Positions 5,126 to 6,145 of a stretch of DNA of 6,145 nucleotides are shown here, piece after piece. The notes beneath the pieces were generated by a model, which was not told where the DNA came from, made no database searches, and saw only the letters and a list, made by a program, of their open reading frames with translations. Location of the stretch: the NCBI GenBank assembly GCA_025997755.1, contig BNVA01000114.1:1-6145 (forward strand), read 5' to 3'. This DNA is from Spirochaetia bacterium. Lineage in GTDB: Bacteria > Spirochaetota > Spirochaetia > Treponematales > Breznakiellaceae. The first letter of the stretch is position 1. Every line of letters begins with the position of its first letter. The translations under genes were made by a program, and so were the position numbers.

Positions 5126-5988
5126 TGGCAGCATTAGGAAAATTGAAAAAGATTAGTTCACACATAGGCACTAAAGATAGTATGGGTGTTGCTGTTACAA
5201 TAAAAGATATTCCTGTCGGTGATATTCAGATAAAAGAAAATGTGCGTACCAAATATACCTGTATTGATGAATTAAAAGACAGCATCCGACAATATGGACT
5301 CTTACAGCCTATTACAGTTTATCGCGATACCAATGACGAGTTGTCTTATATTGTGAAGACAGGACATCGGCGGTTTATGGCATATAAGAAACTTGCAAAA
5401 GAATATCCAGATCGCTTCCATAGCATACGATGCATTATTTCTAGTGATAATGATATTGCGATTGTTCAACTCATTGAGAATGTACAGCGTGAAATTTTAA
5501 GCGATTTTGATATATTCAATGCATTATCAGCTTTACGTGCACAGAAATTTACTCATAAACAAATAGCTGAAATTATGGGGAAAAGTCTTCAGTATATTGA
5601 TAATCTGTTTACTGGAATCAATGAGATTCAGAATAGCGAAAAACTTCTGGAGCATATAACTACCGCCGGCGGTAGTATAAGAGACATTGTCGAAACCAAA
5701 GGCATACCTGACGATAAGCGCGATGAACTTCTGCAACAGCGTAAGAATGGGACAATTTCCCGACAAGATTTACGCAAAACAGTAAAGAAAGTGAAAGCGC
5801 CTAAGTCGAAATCAAATAAAGTAAAGGTTGAAATGGAAGTGATTGAACAAAGATGTGAAATAGTTTTGACATTGTCTCACATAAAAGCATCTGGCGAAGA
5901 CTTTGATGCTTTTGTAGAAAGTGTCATGCGTTTTTTCAATGATAGTGGTAAATGTGAGTGTATATCAAAACCAGCGGTATTATTGTAA
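5125..5988 (+). CDS. parB: ParB/Spo0J-like partition protein
   Basis: The protein has 287 residues. The N-terminal ParB domain (about 28-125) contains NVRTKY, the LKDSIRQYGLLQPITV block, TGHRRFMA (79-86, CTP-binding GxRRxxA position, with His where chromosomal ParB often has Glu) and ENVQRE (118-123), the second conserved nucleotide motif. A helix-turn-helix follows (about 141-163, KFTHKQIAEIMGKSLQYIDN) for centromere recognition. Then come a Lys-rich linker (about 206-224) and a C-terminal domain (about 226-287), presumably for dimerisation. ATG 5125 follows AAGGAGG (5111-5117) at 7 nt and overlaps the parA stop by 1 base. It should load as a clamp at a parS-like site and stimulate ParA. A perfect 18-bp palindrome within the gene (5659-5676) is a candidate site. 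Confidence 0.9.
   Translation: MAALGKLKKISSHIGTKDSMGVAVTIKDIPVGDIQIKENVRTKYTCIDELKDSIRQYGLLQPITVYRDTNDELSYIVKTGHRRFMAYKKLAKEYPDRFHSIRCIISSDNDIAIVQLIENVQREILSDFDIFNALSALRAQKFTHKQIAEIMGKSLQYIDNLFTGINEIQNSEKLLEHITTAGGSIRDIVETKGIPDDKRDELLQQRKNGTISRQDLRKTVKKVKAPKSKSNKVKVEMEVIEQRCEIVLTLSHIKASGEDFDAFVESVMRFFNDSGKCECISKPAVLL
5659..5676. promoter_or_regulatory. parS: Candidate parS centromere: 18-bp perfect palindrome inside parB
   Basis: ACTACCGCCGGCGGTAGT is a perfect 9+9 palindrome. Its GC-rich core stands out in an A+T-rich gene. It encodes the T-T-A-G-G-S part of ParB. Its length and symmetry resemble the 16-bp B. subtilis parS, which also lies within spo0J, though the sequence does not match that consensus. 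Element-encoded ParB proteins commonly have private sites. The alternative is chance codon choice. Confidence 0.4.
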
Positions 5989-5998
5989 TTTCAAGAAA

Positions 5999-6012
5999 TC
6001 ACAATTTTGTGA
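5999..6012. repeat. Inverted repeat TCACAA-TT-TTGTGA after parB
   Basis: A 6-bp perfect inverted repeat with a 2-base centre starts 11 bp after the parB stop. It has no GC-rich stem and no U-tract, so it is a poor terminator. It could be an operator-like site or a remnant at the insertion point. Nothing else is visible between 5989 and the insertion-sequence end near 6034. Confidence 0.25.
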
Positions 6013-6037
6013 AAATTTGCTGTTAAAAATCAGTGAT

Positions 6038-6071
6038 AATGTCCCCTTAATAAATCAATAGAAATGTCCCC
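6038..6071 (+). repeat. Direct repeats AATGTCCCC at the insertion-sequence end
   Basis: AATGTCCCC occurs at 6038-6046 and 6063-6071, starting 25 bp apart, about two helical turns plus a few bases. Repeated short motifs at a terminus are typical transposase binding sites, and their placement just ahead of the transposase gene could also let the enzyme repress its own expression. Confidence 0.6.
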
Positions 6072-6099
6072 CTCTGGTAAGATTAGATGGGAGGCAAAG

Positions 6100-6145
6100 A
6101 TGGCTGGCAGAATAGCGATGGGACAGAAAGATTTATTGAGGAGCA
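6100..6145 (+). CDS. Transposase N-terminus (partial, runs off the right edge)
   Basis: ATG 6100 follows GGGAGG (6089-6094) at 5-nt spacing and opens a frame reading MAGRIAMGQKDLLRS before the window ends. The start resembles those of ISNCY-type transposases, where a similar leader precedes a helix-turn-helix and then a DDE (rve) catalytic domain. Only 15 residues are visible, so the family call relies on the leader style and the flanking AATGTCCCC repeats. It is transcribed in the same direction as the int-parA-parB operon. Confidence 0.55.
   Translation, partial: MAGRIAMGQKDLLRS

Larger units (their letters stand above)
2883..6033 (+). mobile_element. Left portion of a tRNA-Phe-associated integrative element (int-parA-parB)
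   Basis: This region begins at the tRNA 3' end and carries a tyrosine recombinase followed by overlapping parA- and parB-like genes, all on one strand. By eye the parA/parB part is more A+T-rich than the chromosomal genes to the left, consistent with acquired DNA. The combination suggests an element that integrates and excises at tRNA-Phe and encodes its own partition system for a circular or replicating state. No replication, conjugation or phage structural gene is visible. The right side is interrupted by an insertion sequence, so the element may continue past the window. Confidence 0.6.
6034..6145 (+). mobile_element. Left end of an insertion sequence, probably ISNCY/DDE type (partial)
   Basis: After parB the sequence changes to TGATAATGTCCCC, then a second AATGTCCCC, a strong ribosome binding site and a transposase-like start. 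Terminal TGTCCCC-type repeats before a gene opening with a short M-x-G-x-I-x-M-x-Q-K motif fit DDE 'integrase catalytic region' elements as I remember them. The exact left boundary is uncertain to a few bases because the other end is outside the window. Confidence 0.5.

Overview
The window looks like part of a spirochaete chromosome, most likely a Treponema-like gut or oral anaerobe. This is an inference from protein style: an Rpn-type nuclease gene, a lipoprotein with a relaxed Cys lipobox, an AcuB-like CBS-ACT protein, a GerMN-domain membrane protein and a desulforedoxin-like mini-protein. No single base-level marker proves the genus.

Layout, left to right. Positions 1-157 (minus strand) hold the 5' end of a PD-(D/E)XK 'Rpn family' transposase-like nuclease that starts at TTG. 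It is divergent from a lipoprotein gene (334-893, plus) that now reads in three frames and appears broken. An intact AcuB-like protein (CBS-CBS-ACT, 916-1554) follows. It converges on a membrane-anchored GerMN protein (1571-2401, minus), with only 16 bp between the two genes. Upstream of the GerMN gene, also on minus, is a 47-residue Cys-rich protein resembling desulforedoxin (2518-2661). It has its own promoter and a hairpin at its mRNA 5' end. Its promoter lies back to back with that of a tRNA-Phe(GAA) gene (2810-2882, plus).

Directly downstream of the tRNA begins what looks like an integrative element: a tyrosine recombinase (3007-4374), a ParA/Soj ATPase (4355-5125) and a ParB-like CTPase/DNA-binding protein (5125-5988). 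The three genes overlap (20 bp and 1 bp) and so form one translationally coupled operon. I read the tRNA 3' end as the probable attachment site (attL); attR would lie beyond the window. A perfect 18-bp GC-rich palindrome inside the parB gene is a candidate parS centromere, echoing the parS inside Bacillus subtilis spo0J. Together these suggest a plasmid-like integrated element that excises by Int and is stabilised by its own ParABS system.

The right edge (about 6034-6145) holds the left end of an insertion sequence. It has two AATGTCCCC repeats and the first 15 codons of a transposase, probably of the ISNCY/DDE 'integrase catalytic region' type.
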